Below the pieces are notes generated by a model. It did no database searches. It was not told the origin of the DNA and was given only the letters and a program-made list of their open reading frames with translations. Shown one piece after another: positions 52,287 through 64,000 of a DNA stretch of 64,000 nucleotides. Each line of letters opens with the position of its first letter. Position 1 is the first letter of the stretch. The DNA is from Methanohalobium evestigatum Z-7303 (lineage in GTDB: Archaea; Halobacteriota; Methanosarcinia; Methanosarcinales; Methanosarcinaceae): NCBI RefSeq assembly GCF_000196655.1, contig NC_014253.1, positions 682,001 through 746,000 on the forward strand. Direction: 5' to 3'. The position numbers and the translations under genes were made by a program.

Positions 52287-53552
52287 TTATTGGTTGACAC
52301 TCATACACATTCCAGCAGCGATTGTTTTGCCCATGTCACGGATAGCGAATCTACCCATGTGTGGAATTTCTTTCACCGGTTCAATTATCATTGGCCTTGT
52401 TGGTTTGAGAGTTACAATCGCTGAATCTCCAGATTTAAGGAATGTTGGATTCTCTTCTTTTACCTGTCCTGACTTTGGATCCATCTTCTTATCAAGTGAG
52501 ATGAATGTACATGCAATCTGTGCAGTGTGTGCATGGAATACAGGTGTGTAGCCAACAGTTATTGCAGATGGATGCTGGAGAACAACAATCTGTGCTGTAA
52601 ATTCATTTGCTACAGTTGGTGGGTTGTCTTTGTGTCCAGCTACATCACCTCTTCTTGCATCACCTTTACCAAGTCCACGAACACTCCATCCGATGTTGTC
52701 TCCTGGGGTCGCTTGAGGTACTTCTTCATGATGCATTTCTATGGATTTGACTTCACCGGTCTTACCACTTGGCATGAAGGTAACCTGATCTCCCTTCTTC
52801 ATTACACCGGTTTCAACTCTTCCTACTGGTACAGTACCAATACCTGAAATGGTGTAAACGTCCTGTACTGGTATTCTTAATGGAAGTTTGTCTGCTTTTT
52901 CTGGTGGTGTGAGGTTGTTAAGTGCTTCCAGTATAGTTGGACCATTGTACCATGGTGTGTTTTCACTCAGTTTGGCTACGTTATCACCAAGGTATGCTGA
53001 AGTAGGTACAAATGTTACATCGTCTGGTTTGAATCCTACCATTTTAAGAAGTTCAGATACTTGGTTTTTGACCTCTTCATATCTCTTTTCATCGTAATTG
53101 ATGTCATCCATCTTGTTGACTGCAACAATGAGGTCGTTGATACCCAATGTTCTTGAGAGGAAGACATGTTCTTTTGTCTGGTCCATCACACCATCTGGTG
53201 CTGCAACAGATAATACAGCTGCATCTGCCTGAGATGCTCCTGTAATCATATTTTTGACAAAGTCTCTGTGACCTGGACAATCAACAATGGTGAAATAGTA
53301 TTTATCGGTATCGAACCTCTTGTGAGCAATATCGATTGTGATTCCTCTGTCTCTCTCTTCTTTAAGAGAGTCCATAATCCATGCAAAAGCGAATGTTTCT
53401 TTACCCTGTTCTTTTGCTTTTTCTCTGTTCTTGTCGATTATATGCTGAGGAATTGCACCTGTTTCATACATCAACCTTCCAACGAGTGTGGATTTACCAT
53501 GGTCAATATGACCAATGATAGCTAAATTCATGTGTGGTTTCTCGTCTGCCAT
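52287..53552 (-). CDS. tuf: Translation elongation factor EF-1A
   Basis: GTPase that brings aminoacyl-tRNA to the ribosome. 421 residues in three domains. GTP motifs are GHIDHGKST (P loop), [10 protein letters not shown] (switch I), DCPGHRDF (switch II) and NKMD. Domains 2 and 3 carry the tRNA-binding blocks near [15 protein letters not shown] and [17 protein letters not shown]. It sits between EF-2 and S10. Confidence 0.97.
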   Translation of the reverse strand: MADEKPHMNLAIIGHIDHGKSTLVGRLMYETGAIPQHIIDKNREKAKEQGKETFAFAWIMDSLKEERDRGITIDIAHKRFDTDKYYFTIVDCPGHRDFVKNMITGASQADAAVLSVAAPDGVMDQTKEHVFLSRTLGINDLIVAVNKMDDINYDEKRYEEVKNQVSELLKMVGFKPDDVTFVPTSAYLGDNVAKLSENTPWYNGPTILEALNNLTPPEKADKLPLRIPVQDVYTISGIGTVPVGRVETGVMKKGDQVTFMPSGKTGEVKSIEMHHEEVPQATPGDNIGWSVRGLGKGDARRGDVAGHKDNPPTVANEFTAQIVVLQHPSAITVGYTPVFHAHTAQIACTFISLDKKMDPKSGQVKEENPTFLKSGDSAIVTLKPTRPMIIEPVKEIPHMGRFAIRDMGKTIAAGMCMSVNQ

Positions 53553-53665
53553 TTTTTATCCTCCTTTTATGTATATTTTTCATTTTTTGTATATATTATT
53601 CATATATTAACATATGGTTCGACCATAATAATCGTCTATATGTTTTAAGTTTTCTGATGAATAAA

Positions 53666-55861
53666 TCAGACTGTCTCCAATATATCCTGAGGCTTGGGTA
53701 TTTCGTTCTTCATACCCTTCCTTTCGCGAATCATACTTATAGTTTCCTGTATTAAATTTGATGGAATCGGTTCAAAGCCAGCAAATTCTGTACTCCACAT
53801 GGCACGACCTTCAGTTGATGACCTTATATCACCTGCAAACCCAAACAGTTCTGCCACGGGTGCCTTGGATTCTACGGCTGTCATATCTCCTTCTGAACTC
53901 ATATTAAGGATAATTCCGCGTTTACCCTGTATCAATTTGGTAGCTCCACCCATCTGGTCCTGTGGTACATAGATGAATACTTTTTGATATGGTTCAAGAA
54001 TTGTGGCATCTGCCATGAGCATTGCAGCCTGAATAGCCTGCCGTGACGCTGGGATTACCTGCGCTGGTCCACGATGGATAGTATCTTCGTGGAGTTTGGC
54101 ATCAATAAGTTTTACCTTTACACCCATACATGGTTCATTTGCCAGTGGCCCTGCCTGCATAACCTCTTCAAAACCTTCAAGGATTAATTCCATTGTCTCA
54201 TTAAGATGCTGAATACCCTTTGTCTGGTCAAGATATATATTAGATTCACAAATGTCGACCAGTCCTTTGGCTTCCTCTTTATCCATTCCTGCTTCCATCA
54301 GCTTGTTCCTGCGCTCCAGTTCAGGCATACGCATTGAGATGTCACCGGATCTGATAAGATCAATGACTTCTGGTTCAAGTGGTTCAACCTCTATATAGAA
54401 CTTGTTGTGTCTGTTTGGTGACTTACCTTCAACCGGTCCCGCATGTTTTTGAACCGCTTCACGATAGACAACAATTGGAGGGCTTGTACTAATTTCTACT
54501 CCTTTGTCACGTTCAATTCTGTGACCTATAACTTCAAGATGGAGTTCACCCATTCCTGAAAGCAGGTGTTCTCCTGTCTCTTCGTTTAATGTAACATTTA
54601 GTGTTGGGTCTTCCTTGTTTACCTGTCTTAAAACTTCAACAAGTTTTGGCAGGTCTTTCATGTGTTTGGCTTCGACTGCAACAGTAACCACTGGTTCACT
54701 TACATGCTTTATACTTTCAAAAGGTGTCATATCATCCTTTGTAGTTACTGTAGAACCAACAATGGCATCTTTGAGACCTGTTACTGCTGCTATATTACCG
54801 GCTGGTATTCTTTCGACTTCGACCCTTTCAGATCCCATGTAGATGCCTACCTGCTGAACCCTATTTTTACTGGGTGACCCTGAAATGTTTACTTCCATAC
54901 CACGTTTGAAGGTTCCACTGAAAAGTCTACCTGTTGCTACTTCTCCTGCATGTGGATCAAGCCGAATGTCTGTCACCATAAAGGCCAAGTCACCATTTTC
55001 TTTGGCTTTGGTCATCTGCTCTCCGACATCAGATTCAATGTCACCATGCCAAATTGTGCTGACCCGGTAGGGTTGTGCTGTAATCGGATTTGGAAGGTGG
55101 CGAATAACCATGTCGTTTACTGCTTCATAGAGCGGACATTTTTGAGCAAGGTCGGTTTGACGCTCCTGCTGACAGTAATTATATACATCAGCAAAACCGA
55201 TGTTTGTTTTATCCATCATAGGTACGCTGATTGCCCAGTTATACAGTGCTGAACCGAACGCAACCGTACCGTCTGAAGCAGAAACCTTCCAACCCTTATT
55301 ATAACTTTCTTCGTTCATACCCTTGATTAATTTGTTAACATGGTCTATTAACTTACCAAGGCGTATCTGCATTTCCTGTGAATCGACCTGTAGTTCATTA
55401 ATAAGACGGTCTACTTTGTTGATAAAAAGTACCGGTTTAACCTGTTCCTTTAACGCCTGTCTTAAAACCGTTTCTGTCTGGGGCATAGTTCCTTCAACTG
55501 CATCAATAACAACAACAGCCCCATCAACAGCTCTCATGGCTCTTGTAACGTCACCACCGAAATCAACATGTCCCGGAGTATCTATCAAATTAATAAGAAA
55601 CTCTTCACCATTGTATTCGTGCACCATCGACACATTTGCAGAATCAATTGTGATTCCCCTGTCCTGTTCTTCTTCATCAGAATCCATAAACAGCTGGCTT
55701 CCAGAAAGTTCGGAAGATATCATTCCTGCGCCAGCCAGAAGGTTATCTGTTAGAGTGGTTTTCCCATGGTCGATATGTGCAACTATACCAATGTTTCTTA
55801 TATGTTCCGGATTTTTCATGAGCGATACTACTCGCTCAACCATTTTTTTTCTTCTTCCCAT
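53666..55861 (-). CDS. fusA: Translation elongation factor EF-2
   Basis: GTPase that drives translocation. 731 residues, the usual archaeal length. GTP motifs are [34 protein letters not shown] and NKVDRL. The diphthamide His lies in the [13 protein letters not shown] loop near the C-terminus. It starts [15 protein letters not shown], typical for methanogens. It lies 53 bases after S7 and 113 bases before EF-1A, in an archaeal str-type order. Confidence 0.97.
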   Translation of the reverse strand: MGRRKKMVERVVSLMKNPEHIRNIGIVAHIDHGKTTLTDNLLAGAGMISSELSGSQLFMDSDEEEQDRGITIDSANVSMVHEYNGEEFLINLIDTPGHVDFGGDVTRAMRAVDGAVVVIDAVEGTMPQTETVLRQALKEQVKPVLFINKVDRLINELQVDSQEMQIRLGKLIDHVNKLIKGMNEESYNKGWKVSASDGTVAFGSALYNWAISVPMMDKTNIGFADVYNYCQQERQTDLAQKCPLYEAVNDMVIRHLPNPITAQPYRVSTIWHGDIESDVGEQMTKAKENGDLAFMVTDIRLDPHAGEVATGRLFSGTFKRGMEVNISGSPSKNRVQQVGIYMGSERVEVERIPAGNIAAVTGLKDAIVGSTVTTKDDMTPFESIKHVSEPVVTVAVEAKHMKDLPKLVEVLRQVNKEDPTLNVTLNEETGEHLLSGMGELHLEVIGHRIERDKGVEISTSPPIVVYREAVQKHAGPVEGKSPNRHNKFYIEVEPLEPEVIDLIRSGDISMRMPELERRNKLMEAGMDKEEAKGLVDICESNIYLDQTKGIQHLNETMELILEGFEEVMQAGPLANEPCMGVKVKLIDAKLHEDTIHRGPAQVIPASRQAIQAAMLMADATILEPYQKVFIYVPQDQMGGATKLIQGKRGIILNMSSEGDMTAVESKAPVAELFGFAGDIRSSTEGRAMWSTEFAGFEPIPSNLIQETISMIRERKGMKNEIPKPQDILETV

Positions 55862-55914
55862 ATTACTACCCTGCAGAATATTGAAAAATATTATTTTTAT
55901 TTTTTATATCAAAT

Positions 55915-56475
55915 TTAACGTGCTGATTTGGCAACCCGTTCTTTGGAATCTTTTCTGTTTACAGAGAAGTATTTTGCATCACGGTTAGCAGCACCCATCA
56001 GTTCTGATGCCAGACAATCTGCCAATGAACGTTTTGATTTGTATGCTGCCTGGTTTACTCCCATAGAAATAAGCCTTAATGCGGTATCAACACGCCTTTG
56101 TGAAGCAGTATCCACTGCTTTGGGTACAGATATTCCACCGTATTTTAATCTAACTACTTCTTCCCTTGGACCTGTATTGGCAATAGCATCTACAAGAACC
56201 TGTACCGGGTTCCTTTCTGTCTTTGAATATATTATATCAAAAGCGTCTTCTACAGCACGCAGTGCAAATTGTTTTTTACCTGTGTTATGTTCTTTTCTCA
56301 TTAAATTGTTTACCAGACGTTCAACAATTGAAATCTCTGATTTGTTAAATTGCTGTCTTGCATGTCTTCCATTCGTATGTGGAACAACAACAGGGTCCAG
56401 ATTAACATAGCTTTTTATTCCGGAGTCATTTACCTCAACTTCTGACATGTCCCATTTATCGAACAATTTGTACAT
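55915..56475 (-). CDS. rps7: Ribosomal protein S7
   Basis: 30S head protein uS7, 186 residues, longer at the N-terminus than in bacteria as in all archaea. Segments [43 protein letters not shown] and [28 protein letters not shown] are diagnostic. The ATG at 56475 has GAGGAG, within the end of S12, upstream; the ATG at 56484 is closer to that site and less likely. Confidence 0.96.
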   Translation of the reverse strand: MYKLFDKWDMSEVEVNDSGIKSYVNLDPVVVPHTNGRHARQQFNKSEISIVERLVNNLMRKEHNTGKKQFALRAVEDAFDIIYSKTERNPVQVLVDAIANTGPREEVVRLKYGGISVPKAVDTASQRRVDTALRLISMGVNQAAYKSKRSLADCLASELMGAANRDAKYFSVNRKDSKERVAKSAR

Positions 56476-56480
56476 AAAAA

Positions 56481-56909
56481 TCATCTCCTCGGTTTCTCTC
56501 TTCTACCTATTGCCATCTCATTTAATGAGACATTGTTTACAGCAATAACCTTGAATCTGACACCGGGTATATCACCTTTTGATCCACCCATTCGTCCGCC
56601 AATACGTTCTACAGTTACTTCATCGTGTTCATCTATATAATTTATAGCACCGTCACCCGGACAAAATGCTGTAGCCTGGCGACCATTCTTTATCAACTGT
56701 ATTCTTACACATTTTCTAACTGCAGAATTTGGCTGTTTTGCTTCCACACCTACTTTTTCAAGTACAATTCCACGACCCTGTGGTGCACCTGAAAGCGGGT
56801 CTGCTTTAACATCCAGCCCTAAGGCACGCCTACTATATCGCTTATCTTTCCATCGCGAGTCTGTATGATCTTTTTTCAATTTACTTGCAGCATATTTTCC
56901 ATTCGCCAT
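56481..56909 (-). CDS. rps12: Ribosomal protein S12
   Basis: 30S decoding-site protein uS12, 142 residues. The decoding loops [19 protein letters not shown] and [16 protein letters not shown] are well conserved. It ends IGRREKPRR. Its stop overlaps the ribosome binding site of S7, so the two are translated together. Confidence 0.97.
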   Translation of the reverse strand: MANGKYAASKLKKDHTDSRWKDKRYSRRALGLDVKADPLSGAPQGRGIVLEKVGVEAKQPNSAVRKCVRIQLIKNGRQATAFCPGDGAINYIDEHDEVTVERIGGRMGGSKGDIPGVRFKVIAVNNVSLNEMAIGRREKPRR

Positions 56910-56994
56910 TATTTTCCTCCAAAAATTTCAGTTATGTTGATGAGAATCATTTAACGTAAACTCTTATGATTGATTAACCATTTTATATAATAAT

Positions 56995-57420
56995 TTATTG
57001 AATAATTACACTATCGATGTTATGATGACGGTTTGCAATCATTTTTACTTTGTCAATGTTTTTTCCATTACTTCCTATAGCAAGACCTTTGCTATTATTG
57101 GATACCTGTACATAAGCATATTGCTTATCATCTTTATTGACTAGATTTACAGAAGATACTGCCACTGGTCCAAAGGCATTTTTGATAAATTCACTTGGAT
57201 CTTCTGAGTATTCAACAAGTTCAACATGCTTATCTACATTTTCTTTGACCTTGTTTATATGCTCACCATTTTTACCAATAGCAGCACCCATATTTCCTGC
57301 TTCGACAACATAGATGATTCTGTCTTCGTCCACTATACAGTCACGGACTTCTGCACCTGTTGTCTGTTCAAACATTGCTATGTATCTTAACTCTTCTGTA
57401 GATAGTTTAATTTCACTCAA
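56995..57420 (-). CDS. nusA: NusA-like KH-domain protein
   Basis: Archaeal short NusA-family protein, 141 residues: two KH RNA-binding domains with GxxG loops (AAIGKNGEHINKV and LAIGSNGKNIDKVK) and no S1 domain. It is thought to act in transcription elongation or termination; in archaea it is always close to the RNA polymerase and ribosomal genes. It lies 11 bases after L30e and 85 bases before S12. Confidence 0.92.
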   Translation of the reverse strand: MSEIKLSTEELRYIAMFEQTTGAEVRDCIVDEDRIIYVVEAGNMGAAIGKNGEHINKVKENVDKHVELVEYSEDPSEFIKNAFGPVAVSSVNLVNKDDKQYAYVQVSNNSKGLAIGSNGKNIDKVKMIANRHHNIDSVIIQ

Positions 57421-57431
57421 AGATGAACCCC

Positions 57432-57728
57432 TTAGAATGATGATAAAATATTGGATTCTCCAGGGTCTATAATAGCCATTGCTGCAATTGAGAATGGTTT
57501 ACCACATGAAGCCCCTAATTCTACACTGGTTCCCGAATAATTTAATACAGGTATACCTGTAGAATTGATTTTTGACTTTACATTTTCCGGACAATTTGCA
57601 GATAATACTATCATTTCTGCTTCTGATTTTTCTGCTGATTCAATGGTTCGTTTAGAACCAATTACTACTGACCCTGTTCTTAGAACACTTAATAGTGCTT
57701 TATCGATACTAATATTTTTGTTGCTCAT
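57432..57728 (-). CDS. rpl30e: Ribosomal protein L30e
   Basis: 98 residues of the L7Ae/L30e RNA-binding fold: LLSVLRTGSVVIGSKRTIES, AEMIVLSANCPE and NYSGTSVELGASCGKPFSIAAMAI. The ATG at 57728 (GGGTTGAT upstream) is preferred over the one at 57737. It is between rpoA'' and nusA, the usual archaeal order. Confidence 0.95.
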   Translation of the reverse strand: MSNKNISIDKALLSVLRTGSVVIGSKRTIESAEKSEAEMIVLSANCPENVKSKINSTGIPVLNYSGTSVELGASCGKPFSIAAMAIIDPGESNILSSF

Positions 57729-57807
57729 TTGTATCAACCCATTGTAAATCTTGAATATGCATTCACTAATACCAAATTAATTATATCTAGTTTCTGGTTG
57801 ATGTTAA

Positions 57808-58974
57808 TTAGACACTTTCTCCTTTAACTGGTTTTGTTGCGACCAAATGCACATCGCCTGTACCAAGTTTGATTGGCTGTCCTATAATTATATTTTCAGT
57901 TACACCATTCAATTCGTCAACATCACCGCGTATTCCCGCATCAAGAAGGTGGTTGACTGTGACCTCAAAAGCAGCACGTGCAAAAACACTTGCTTTTTCA
58001 CCTGAAATACCATGACGACCTATTTGTTTTACTTCTCCATCACATGTCATGATATCTGCTACCAGCATAATATGCCGTATGTCAACATTAAGGCCTTGTT
58101 CACTCAGTGTATCCATTGCTTCTTTAACCAGTGCATTTCTGGCTGCTTCTATTCCGAATACTTCGTAGATTTCAGCGATATTATTGGTATAGGTTCTTGT
58201 AACATCAACACCTTCTATTTTCAGAACTTCATTGAGTTCAGAACCTTCTGTATACAATGTGTATTCATCACTGTCTTTTCGGATAACAACCCTTTTAATG
58301 CCTTCTATACCTTTAAGTGTTACGTTATGTATATTCTTTGCAAGCTGTAAAAGCTCACGATAAGATGGCTGGTTTGGTTGTATAATAATCTGATAATCTA
58401 CTCCTTCGGATATTTTAACCAGTACATTAAGTTTATCACGGAGTATGCCTGCTATTTCATCGACTGATATTTCTCTTTGTGTAAGAGTTTTTTCATGAAG
58501 ATCGACAACAAGCTGCATTTGTGCAAGGTCAGTTGTAACATCTCCCAAATGCCCGATATGGGTAGCTTCTATCTGCCATGCAAGTTTTCTGGCTTCATCT
58601 CTGGAATCTGAATAACCTTCCTCAAGTGCAACAGTCATCATAGGTGTACTGGGTGTTTTCCTTGCATCGACAATTTCTATAAGTCGTGGAAGACCCAGTG
58701 TTACGTTAATTTCTGCAACACCTGCATAGTGAAAAGTACGCATCGTCATCTGCGTACCGGGTTCTCCTATCGATTGTGCTGAAACCACACCTACTGCTTC
58801 ACATGGTTCTACGCATGCATAACCATAGTTATCCATCACCTGATGGATGATTTCTTCCAGTTCTTTTTTGGAGACCCCGACCTTTATTGCATCCTCTTTT
58901 AACGTATTAATCATATTCTGAGGCAGAGGAAGATCATCCACCATTGAATTGATTGTAGCTTCACTCAGGGTCAT
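57808..58974 (-). CDS. rpoA2: RNA polymerase subunit A''
   Basis: C-terminal part of the largest polymerase subunit, split off in archaea. 388 residues. The trigger-loop side is conserved: [24 protein letters not shown], then the jaw and cleft regions and [25 protein letters not shown] near the end. It overlaps rpoA' by four bases (ATGA), so the halves are made together. Confidence 0.97.
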   Translation of the reverse strand: MTLSEATINSMVDDLPLPQNMINTLKEDAIKVGVSKKELEEIIHQVMDNYGYACVEPCEAVGVVSAQSIGEPGTQMTMRTFHYAGVAEINVTLGLPRLIEIVDARKTPSTPMMTVALEEGYSDSRDEARKLAWQIEATHIGHLGDVTTDLAQMQLVVDLHEKTLTQREISVDEIAGILRDKLNVLVKISEGVDYQIIIQPNQPSYRELLQLAKNIHNVTLKGIEGIKRVVIRKDSDEYTLYTEGSELNEVLKIEGVDVTRTYTNNIAEIYEVFGIEAARNALVKEAMDTLSEQGLNVDIRHIMLVADIMTCDGEVKQIGRHGISGEKASVFARAAFEVTVNHLLDAGIRGDVDELNGVTENIIIGQPIKLGTGDVHLVATKPVKGESV

Positions 58975-61616
58975 TGTTCGACCTCCCTTCCAGTAACTGA
59001 TTTAACAATACTGTGGATTGACTCCGGCTTGCTGTAATCACTTTTTGTCGAATCAATTCCATCTTCTCCGTACTTAAATTGTACAATTACACCTCTTGTT
59101 TCACGTACAGAACCGTCATACTGAACTTCAAGGTCCTGCAAAGCATTGACAAGTCTCCTCTGGAGGTAACCTGATTGAGATGTCCTCACCGCTGTATCCA
59201 CCAGACCTTCACGACCTCCTACAGCATGGAAGAAATATTCTGTTGGATTAAGACCACTCTTATAACTGGACTTGACAAAACCGTGTGCATCAGCACCAAG
59301 GTCACCTTTGCTGAAATGCGGAAGTGTTCTCCCTGTATATCCTCTTCTTATACGTTCACCACGAACAGCCTGCTGACCTACACTTGCTGCCATTTGAGTC
59401 AAGTTCAACATTGAACCTCGAGCACCAGATTTAGCCATGATTACAGCAGAATTATCCAGACCAAGATGGTTACCTGCTACATCACCAGTTTTATCTCTGG
59501 CAACACCCAGTTTTTGCATAATCTTCATTTCAATTGTCTCATCAAGAGTTCTACCAGGAAGTGGCTCAAGTTCTCTTGCCTCGTAGGCTTCAATCAATCG
59601 TTTGACCTCGTCTTCAGCATTAGATATAATCTCACTGATATGCATTTGAGCTTCTTTTGGAATATCCTCATCACTGATACCGAAACTAAGACCTGAACGC
59701 ATGATAGCCCGGATAGCCAGTCTTGTCATATCATCAATAAACTCTGCTGATTTAGTAGAACCATATTCTTTTACAATTTTATCAACAATATGTCCTTTAA
59801 AAGCCCCTATTCCTTTCTCATCGATTGTTCCTGTGATGAGTTCCCCATTTTCAATTATAACATAAGCATCATTTTCACAGTTTTCTCTGTTACATTCATC
59901 ACATTTGGAACAAACTTCTGCAACATATTCCAGATTTAAGTCATCCGGTAGAAGCTGACTGAAAATCTGTTTACCAGTCCAGTAGGGTTCACCATCATCT
60001 CTGTATCCTGCTGGTTCAGGCAACTGCCTGATATGTGATTTTCTTAAAAGGTCAAGTGCATCATTTTTGCTAATATCATTATCAGTTCTTGTTAGCAAGA
60101 ACATTCCTGAAATGTGGTCATGGATCCCACCAATAATCGGACCACCGAAACGTGGAGAAAGAATATTTTCCTGGATTTTCATCAATATTTCTGCTTCAGC
60201 TCTGGCTTCCTCTGTCTGCAAAACATGAAGGTTCATTTCGTCTCCATCAAAATCAGCGTTGTATGGTGGACATACCGCAGGGTTTAATCGGAAGGTTTTA
60301 TACGGCAGTACCTTTACATGGTGAGCCATTATACTCATTTTGTGGAGTGAAGGCTGCCTGTTAAAGATAACAATATCTCCATCCTGCAGCTGTCTCTCGA
60401 CCACCCATCCTATATCCAGTTTTTCTGCAAGGTCAGTGCAATTAACATCTGTAACTTTAATACGCCTGCCATCAGCACGAATTACATAATTAGCTCCCGG
60501 ATGAACATCATTTCCGCGGGCAACGTACTGCCGCATTTTCTCAAGGTTTCTGCTAATGACATTTACAGGTATCGTCATCTGCTTTGCAATTGCATATGGC
60601 AAACCTACTTCATTAATACTTAAATTAGGGTCAGGCGAGATGACTGTACGTGCTGAGAAATTGACACGTTTACCTGAAAGACTTCCTCTAAACCTACCTT
60701 CTTTGCCTTTTAAACGTTGTGTCAATGTCTTTAATGGACGTCCTGACCTGTGCCTTGCAGGCGGAACACCTGATACTTCATTATCAAAAAACGTTGTTAC
60801 ATGATACTGCAAAAGTTCCCAGAGATCTTCAAGAATTAACTGCGGAGCACCTGCTTCTCTGTTCTCCTGGAACCTTTGATTGATACGTATTATATCCACC
60901 ATTTTATGGGTAAGGTCATCTTCACTACGCTGACCGGATTCCAGTGTAATGGATGGGCGAACAGTAACAGGCGGTACTGGAAGGACTGTTAATATCATCC
61001 ATTCAGGACGTGCGTTACTTGGGTCCATTCCCATTAAACGCACATCATCATCTGACATGTTTTCGAATCTTTCACGTATCTCAGTAGGGGTTAATTTTTC
61101 CCCGTTTTCAATATAATCCGATGGTTTTTCAAATTTTATCTCTACCTGTTCTTCATTGCAGTGCGGACAGACTTTGGTTTTTCTGGCTTCTTTAAAAAGA
61201 TCATTTACCAAGTCATCTGTCGAATGACCCATTATCTTTAATTGCTGCAATTGTTCAAGATACTCATTTTTCCTCTGGGGTTCAAGCAAAAAATTACTGC
61301 AATTCCTACAGATTGAGCGTAGTGATTTTAATATCAATTTATTAAATCCTACATGTATCACTGGCGCTACAAGTTCTATATGTCCAAAATGACCCGGACA
61401 ATCACCAGCCCTACTGCCGCATGTTTTACAAATCAGTCCCGGGTCTATTACACCCAGACGCATATCCATAAGACCCATATCAATCGGATAACCGTCATCA
61501 TCATAGGTATCCGCTGTGATTATGGGCGTAACACTCATTTTTCTTACTTCTCTGGGAGACAGTAAACCAAATCGAATTTCACCAACTCTTTTAGGTATAG
61601 AAGCCATTGCATCCAT
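58971..61616 (-). CDS. rpoA1: RNA polymerase subunit A'
   Basis: N-terminal part of the largest subunit, 881 residues. The catalytic Mg-binding [13 protein letters not shown] is near residue 460; zinc sites are [20 protein letters not shown] at the clamp and [26 protein letters not shown] and [10 protein letters not shown] are typical. The start has GGTGAT seven bases upstream. It lies 12 bases after rpoB'. Confidence 0.97.
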   Translation of the reverse strand: MDAMASIPKRVGEIRFGLLSPREVRKMSVTPIITADTYDDDGYPIDMGLMDMRLGVIDPGLICKTCGSRAGDCPGHFGHIELVAPVIHVGFNKLILKSLRSICRNCSNFLLEPQRKNEYLEQLQQLKIMGHSTDDLVNDLFKEARKTKVCPHCNEEQVEIKFEKPSDYIENGEKLTPTEIRERFENMSDDDVRLMGMDPSNARPEWMILTVLPVPPVTVRPSITLESGQRSEDDLTHKMVDIIRINQRFQENREAGAPQLILEDLWELLQYHVTTFFDNEVSGVPPARHRSGRPLKTLTQRLKGKEGRFRGSLSGKRVNFSARTVISPDPNLSINEVGLPYAIAKQMTIPVNVISRNLEKMRQYVARGNDVHPGANYVIRADGRRIKVTDVNCTDLAEKLDIGWVVERQLQDGDIVIFNRQPSLHKMSIMAHHVKVLPYKTFRLNPAVCPPYNADFDGDEMNLHVLQTEEARAEAEILMKIQENILSPRFGGPIIGGIHDHISGMFLLTRTDNDISKNDALDLLRKSHIRQLPEPAGYRDDGEPYWTGKQIFSQLLPDDLNLEYVAEVCSKCDECNRENCENDAYVIIENGELITGTIDEKGIGAFKGHIVDKIVKEYGSTKSAEFIDDMTRLAIRAIMRSGLSFGISDEDIPKEAQMHISEIISNAEDEVKRLIEAYEARELEPLPGRTLDETIEMKIMQKLGVARDKTGDVAGNHLGLDNSAVIMAKSGARGSMLNLTQMAASVGQQAVRGERIRRGYTGRTLPHFSKGDLGADAHGFVKSSYKSGLNPTEYFFHAVGGREGLVDTAVRTSQSGYLQRRLVNALQDLEVQYDGSVRETRGVIVQFKYGEDGIDSTKSDYSKPESIHSIVKSVTGREVEQ

Positions 61617-61628
61617 TTTATATCACCA

Positions 61629-63443
61629 TTATACAGCATCCTCAAGTCCCATTCTTGGTGTAACACCAAGCGATTTTATTTCATCCAGAAGCAATTTGAA
61701 AGCATAACTCATCTCTACTGGATAGATATCAGTTTCTGATTCACAATTAGAACAGAAAGCCATCTTTTGTTTCCGGTCGTAGGTAGCAATCATACCGCAG
61801 TTGGAACAGACCAACTGAACCACTTTATCGGATTCATCCATCAAACGTTCTTTCAGTGCCATTGCTGCACCATGTCCTATCATGACATCTCTTTCCATTT
61901 CTCCAAATCTTAGACCTCCTTCACGGGCTCTACCTTCAGTAGGCTGTCTTGTAAGCACCTGTACAGGACCTCTGGATCTGGCATGCATCTTAGAAGCAAC
62001 CATGTGGTGCAGTTTTTGATACAGAATAACACCTGAAAAAGTATCAGCCTGTATTTTCTTACCTGTTACTCCATCTGTAAAGACTTCCTTTCCCGTATGT
62101 GAAAAACCATAATCTCTTAGACCGTTTCTTAATTCCTCTTCGGATTCACCAGAAAACGCTGTAGCATCAACACGTCTACCTTCCATAGAACCTACTTTAC
62201 CACCAATCATTTCCAGAACATGACCAACAGTCATACGAGATGGTATAGCGTGTGGATTTACAATAAGGTCAGGAACCAATCCATCTTCAGTAAACGGCAT
62301 ATCCTGATAGGGAACAATTAATCCAATGACACCTTTCTGACCGTGTCTTGATGCAAATTTATCCCCGATTTCAGGCACTCTCTGGTCTCTTACTTTCACT
62401 TTTGCAAGGCGAGTACCGTTTATGGATTCTGTTAATATTACATTATCAACGATACCCTTTTCATTAGAACGCATGGTTATCGCACTTTCACGGCGCTGTT
62501 CCACAGCAAGACCGAAATCGGATTGTTCTTCAAGAAAACGCGGCGGACTGGTCTTACCGATAAGAACGTCATTTGGTGCCGCTACTGTTTCAGGGTTTAC
62601 AAGTCCATCTTCATCAAGATTTGCATAAGCTTCAGCGCCTCTTGCTCCTCTGTAATCCGAATCAGGAATTTCAAATTTGTCTTCCTGTCCACCAGCATAC
62701 CGTCTTTCTTCTCCTTCAAATGTCCTCAAGAAATGACTTCTTGCAAGTCCTCTTTCAATAGAACCTTTATTAAAAACAAGTGCATCTTCGATATTGTAAC
62801 CTTCATATGACATTACAGCAACAACAAAATTTTGACCTGCTGGTCTTTCGTCAAAATGAATAGAATCTGCTGGCTGTGTCTTTGTAAGTGCTTTTTGTGG
62901 ATAATGGAGCACATGCGCTCTGGTATCAGGCCTTAATTTCTGATTGGAAGTTGACATGCCGACACACTGCTTTACCATCGCAGCCCCCATTGTATTACGT
63001 GGCGCTGCATTGTGTTCTGGGTAAGGTACCATTCCAGTACATATACCCAGAATCATTGAAGGGTCTATTTCAAGGTGGGTGTGTTCGGGTGTCAGGTCTG
63101 ATGCATACAGTGCTATGTAAGCATTCTCTTCTTCTTCTGCATCAAGATATTCCACAAATCCCTGTTTTACCAAATCTTCAGATGTGATTTCATTGTTTTT
63201 CAGCTGCTCGATTTGTTCATCAGTTACAAGAGGCTTACCATCTTTGACAATAATTAGTGGTCTTCTTGCCCTACCTATATCAGAATTTATTATAATTTCA
63301 TTGATATCTTCATATAACGCTACATTTACCTGTTGCGATATCAAACCATTTCTTCTCTGCTCTCGTATATCCTCTACCAGTTCAACAGGATTATTATGAG
63401 TACCCACCAGTTCACCATTTAGGAAAATTTTTGCTTCTGTCAT
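61629..63443 (-). CDS. rpoB1: RNA polymerase subunit B'
   Basis: C-terminal part of the second-largest subunit, 604 residues. In methanogens and some relatives rpoB is split in two. Blocks are [50 protein letters not shown] and a zinc site (CSNCG, CSNCE). It lies 12 bases after rpoB'' and before rpoA'. Confidence 0.97.
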   Translation of the reverse strand: MTEAKIFLNGELVGTHNNPVELVEDIREQRRNGLISQQVNVALYEDINEIIINSDIGRARRPLIIVKDGKPLVTDEQIEQLKNNEITSEDLVKQGFVEYLDAEEEENAYIALYASDLTPEHTHLEIDPSMILGICTGMVPYPEHNAAPRNTMGAAMVKQCVGMSTSNQKLRPDTRAHVLHYPQKALTKTQPADSIHFDERPAGQNFVVAVMSYEGYNIEDALVFNKGSIERGLARSHFLRTFEGEERRYAGGQEDKFEIPDSDYRGARGAEAYANLDEDGLVNPETVAAPNDVLIGKTSPPRFLEEQSDFGLAVEQRRESAITMRSNEKGIVDNVILTESINGTRLAKVKVRDQRVPEIGDKFASRHGQKGVIGLIVPYQDMPFTEDGLVPDLIVNPHAIPSRMTVGHVLEMIGGKVGSMEGRRVDATAFSGESEEELRNGLRDYGFSHTGKEVFTDGVTGKKIQADTFSGVILYQKLHHMVASKMHARSRGPVQVLTRQPTEGRAREGGLRFGEMERDVMIGHGAAMALKERLMDESDKVVQLVCSNCGMIATYDRKQKMAFCSNCESETDIYPVEMSYAFKLLLDEIKSLGVTPRMGLEDAV

Positions 63444-63455
63444 TTAAATCTCCTC

Positions 63456-64000
63456 TCACAATGTATCCGAATCTAAAACTTCGCTGGAGCTTGTGTGTTC
63501 AGGTCCTTGTGCTTCAGGGAATGTTTTTTCCAGCTCATCCACGTAATTATCAACTTCCTCTTCATATTCAGGTTCTTCACTTGTCGGTGTATGTATCACC
63601 ATAGGTTTAACTCCCAAATCATAGAGGCTGTTTTTGATTGAATCCATATCATCGGTACCCGTGGATAGCTCCACCATCTGGGCAAAATTCTTAACCAGCC
63701 CACAGTTTGGACCTTCTGGTGTTTCCGATGGACACAAACGTCCCCACTGGGTAGGATGAAGGTCACGAGCTTCAAAATGCGGCTGTGCTCTTGAGAGAGG
63801 AGAAATAACCCGCCTTAAATGAGATAGTGTAGAAATATAATCGGTACGGTCTAAAAGTTGTGATACTCCGGTTCTCCCGCCTACCCAGTTACCTGTTGCC
63901 AATGGATGTTGAAGACGGTCTGTTAATACATCTGCTCTTACAAGGGTAACTACATTCAATTCTCTGTTTCTCATACTTGCCCGTTCAAGCTGATATTTAA
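63456..64000 (-). CDS. rpoB2: RNA polymerase subunit B'' (partial, 5' end outside)
   Basis: N-terminal part of the split beta subunit; only the last 181 residues are in the window and the frame is open to the right edge. Signatures are HPLATGNWVGGRTGVSQLLDRT, HFEARDLHPTQWGRLCPSETPEGPNCGLVKN. The C-terminus is long and acidic (EEPEYEEEVDNYVDELEKTF). It precedes rpoB' by 12 bases. Confidence 0.95.
   Translation of the reverse strand, partial: KYQLERASMRNRELNVVTLVRADVLTDRLQHPLATGNWVGGRTGVSQLLDRTDYISTLSHLRRVISPLSRAQPHFEARDLHPTQWGRLCPSETPEGPNCGLVKNFAQMVELSTGTDDMDSIKNSLYDLGVKPMVIHTPTSEEPEYEEEVDNYVDELEKTFPEAQGPEHTSSSEVLDSDTL

Overview
The window looks like a chromosomal segment of a methanogenic archaeon of the Methanosarcinales. 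The DNA is AT-rich, and Shine-Dalgarno sequences precede many starts. Archaeal markers include split RNA polymerase genes (rpoB''/rpoB'/rpoA'/rpoA''), aIF6, L39e, L31e, S19e, L20a and archaellins with class III signal peptides. A halophilic genus such as Methanohalobium is possible, but that is only an impression.

Layout. 1-11762 (minus): two tandem archaellin genes, a secreted EF-hand-like protein and a lipoprotein/membrane protein come first. A histone-deacetylase-fold hydrolase and a GNAT acetyltransferase follow, then a compact cassette: CheF-like PH protein, V4R protein, LSm-like protein, KaiC-type ATPase, Roadblock-like protein and a coiled-coil protein. A second, paralogous GNAT runs off the edge. 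11948-13081 (plus): a membrane protein and a winged-helix protein. 13143-16013: trpCBA behind a promoter bracketed by two TGTACA boxes. 15983-20611 (minus): ftsY, prefoldin alpha, L20a, aIF6, L31e, L39e, a PP-loop protein, a PDCD5-like protein and S19e. 21238-29224: purA, an M42 peptidase, the branched-chain operon cimA/leuA-ilvB-ilvN-ilvC and a nitroreductase. 29421-39236: topoisomerase I, thiC and a group of redox or stress genes (msrB, arsM, flavin disulfide reductase, SDR).

39388-44730 is accessory DNA. A methyltransferase gene ends at a mobile element carrying an intact iscB nuclease gene behind an omega-RNA-like leader. Beyond it lie a sensorless histidine kinase, a CMD-fold protein, a rhomboid-like protein, a transcription regulator and a frameshifted thermonuclease. 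Three tRNA genes (Gly, Phe, Val) follow.

45278-51802: an ArsR regulator with two envelope proteins, one carrying a 38-bp tandem duplication; a transporter-like protein, a ferredoxin, a DUF2070 protein and a class II ribonucleotide reductase. 51942-64000 (minus): rpoB''-rpoB'-rpoA'-rpoA''-L30e-nusA-S12-S7-EF2-EF1A-S10.

The two places most worth study are the KaiC/LSm/V4R/CheF-like cassette, with its acetylation and deacetylation enzymes beside the archaellins, and the IscB/omega-RNA element. Smaller puzzles are the missing start codon of cimA/leuA, the paired archaellin promoters and the TGTACA-flanked trp promoter.
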